Part shown: piece by piece, positions 62,401 to 64,000 of the stretch | Layout of the letters: each line of letters opens with the position of its first letter | Position numbering within the stretch: position 1 is the first letter of the stretch | Assembly (NCBI GenBank): GCA_010093485.1 | Contig: MU001493.1 | Span: 2,592,937 to 2,656,936, forward strand | Length of the DNA stretch: 64,000 bases | Direction of reading: 5' to 3' | Origin: Karstenula rhodostoma CBS 690.94 | Taxonomy: Eukaryota; Ascomycota; Dothideomycetes; Pleosporales; Didymosphaeriaceae | Made by a program: the position numbers and the translations under genes | The notes under the pieces: model-generated | What the model saw: the letters and a program-made list of their open reading frames with translations, nothing else | What the model was told of the DNA's origin: nothing | Databases searched by the model: none

Positions 62401-64000
62401 TGAGGCAACGTCGTGAGTGGCTTGCAGCCTTTGCGGGTTTTCTGACTTTGCGTCGTCGCTCCCCACAACACCATGACGGTGCAGCCACAGGCAGATGCTC
62501 CCCACGCGCTACGGTGAGTCTTTGCGGGGGGTTCAAGGTTTCTCCACACGGCGTGCGGTCGCAGGTCCATCATCGCGATGCTGTCGTTGCCAGAACATGA
62601 CGGTGCGTGGCCATGGCATGGCTCTTTCCACGGGATGGGATGGGATGGGAACCATTCCCTGGGCCACACACGATATCAGCGTCTCCCCCACGGCGCGCGC
62701 ACACTGCAGCATGCAGAGCATCACAAGCGTTCCTGTCGTGTTCCATAGTGCGCACAGTGACACTCGACCTCATGCATCGCACGTCTACCCACATCGCAAC
62801 GGCTCAATTCACCCTCGCGCATCGCCGAACACGTGCGCCCACTGGCCTCAGCCAAGCGTGCCGCGACACTCACTTCACCTGCAGCGCACGGCTCGTAGAA
62901 AAGAAAAAGTAATGGTATGCTCCACGACCCGCAGCCTACCGCCAGGTCGACGAGTGTCACCGTTGAGCCGCAGAAGGATGCGATGCGATGCGCTCGCATA
63001 CATGCATCCATCCATCCACACACCTGCACAAGCCGCGTGCGTGCCCGCGGGTAGATGGGAGACGGGTAGAGCAAACGGCTCGTAGGTAGCGCCATCGACA
63101 ATCAGCCATGGCGCGTACGTGCGTACCTACAATATCTACAACAGAAGGAAGCCACCTCCCCCGTGCTCGTCGTTGTGGCGATGCAATGTCACTCCCAGCC
63201 TCCGACGCCTTGCGTATCGTGCCGTCCGTCGGCGTACGTGGGCGCGCAACCTCCCACCTACACAGTACCTACACCTCCCTCCACACCCACCGATGCGTAG
63301 CTACTAGCCCGCGAAATCGGCTCGGTCTTCGCCTATTGCAAACGCTACTTTGGCACAGCGCTTTTCCTTGGCCTGCGCCGTCGTCAATATGCGGGCACGA
63401 TACCAACGGCGTTAGCCCAATATACACGCACGTTTTCCCAGCCAAGGGTGGGAGGGGGCCGCGCGAGGGTGGTGCGTGCGTGCGTGCGGCTCGAACTGCC
63501 TTCTACGACGGGTTAAGTCGCTGTGGTGAGGTTACGCTGTGGCTGATTAGATTGCGGGGGAGGCAATAGATCAATACATCAATAGGTAGGTAGGTAGGTA
63601 GGTAGGCTCTGCCGTGAGGTGGCCCGGCCCGAGGTTGGATTACGCCCGTGCCGCTTTCCATGGGAGGGAGGGAGACGAGCGTGCGGAACGCAGAGGAGAG
63701 ATACTGGATGGTACAACTCGCTAGACGCAGCTTTCTTTGGTGACGCTTGCTGTGGATTGCTGAGGTAGGCGACCTGAGGGGTGAGGTGGGAGGATCGCGT
63801 CACGGCGACGGCGCGCGTGCGTGGGGAGAAGGAACCATTTTCTGACAATGGAAGTGAGACATGGAGACGTGCGACCTGTCTGTCCATCTGTTGGGATGTG
63901 AACGCGGGATGCCATTCCTTCCCATTCCTTCCCATCCCATCTCCCCCAAACAGTGACACGCGCACACCCCTCGACATCGCCAACAGAACAGGTAAACCCC
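59480..64000. other. 4.5-kb region without a supported gene
   Basis: Many overlapping ORFs of 60-240 codons occur on both strands (for example 61682-62416), but none starts with a recognisable domain, signal peptide or consistent splicing, and opposite frames are equally open. The DNA is GC-rich with simple repeats: a T-run at 61269-61278, TGGGA units at about 62634-62650, GCGT units near 63474-63486 and TAGG units at 63583-63606. It may be the long upstream control region of a gene beyond the window, or may contain non-coding RNA. Confidence 0.45.
63583..63606. repeat. (TAGG)n microsatellite
   Basis: Six tetranucleotide units in a row, within the gene-free right end. TAGG/CCTA-type tracts are common between fungal genes and have no known function. 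Confidence 0.8.

Noticed and set aside
61682..62416. 244-codon ORF and its neighbours at 60-64 kb
   Set aside because: Several frames on both strands are equally open, with no domain or splice logic; typical of GC-rich non-coding DNA.

Overview
The window looks like nuclear DNA of a filamentous ascomycete (Pezizomycotina, most likely Dothideomycetes). Genes are split by short introns of about 50-110 nt with GTAAGT/GTGAGT/GTACGT-type donors. Most predicted proteins belong to families typical of these fungi: a UstYa/DUF3328-like oxidase, small cysteine-rich secreted proteins, an EMW1/TTC27-like TPR protein, EAF7, Srv2/CAP and MAPEG. No prokaryotic operons, CRISPR arrays or rRNA genes were seen, and I recognised no tRNA gene by eye. 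Exon coordinates were worked out by hand from splice signals and reading phase, and most multi-exon models close in frame.

Left part (1-13.5 kb): the 3' end of an unknown gene, then a possible sugar-use cluster of GH1 beta-glucosidase, sugar-porter MFS transporter and, across a shared promoter, a GH95 alpha-fucosidase-like enzyme. None of the three shows a secretion signal, which suggests uptake followed by cytosolic hydrolysis. A dispersed repeat (copy 1) sits in the shared promoter. A complete 9-exon ABC-B multidrug-type transporter follows.

Middle part (13.5-44 kb): mainly conserved housekeeping genes: F-box-like protein, glycine-zipper protein, EMW1-like TPR protein, acyltransferase-3, gamma-tubulin complex component, EAF7 of NuA4, MAPEG protein, class V aminotransferase, a signal-peptide/one-TM protein, a pseudokinase, mitochondrial mL44 paired head-to-head with a small complex-I-like membrane protein, a Mak32-like PfkB kinase and Srv2/CAP. 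Between them lie a decayed CMD/AhpD-like gene, a possible HET-like remnant and a cysteine-rich secreted effector candidate (29.5 kb).

Right part (44-60 kb): an accessory region. Its core is a three-gene group: a secreted precursor with tandemly duplicated repeat-encoding exons (HHKGRKQNR units), a UstYa/DUF3328-like membrane protein with altered HxxHC motifs, and a second six-cysteine secreted protein. This is the best candidate for an undescribed system, probably a secreted, possibly processed repeat-peptide pathway. Next come repeat copy 2, a MANDVYTGFWVDW-type membrane protein, an F-box-like protein and a large M60/IMPa-like zinc metallopeptidase with a Ser/Thr/Ala/Lys minisatellite stalk. 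The last 4.5 kb has no gene I can support.
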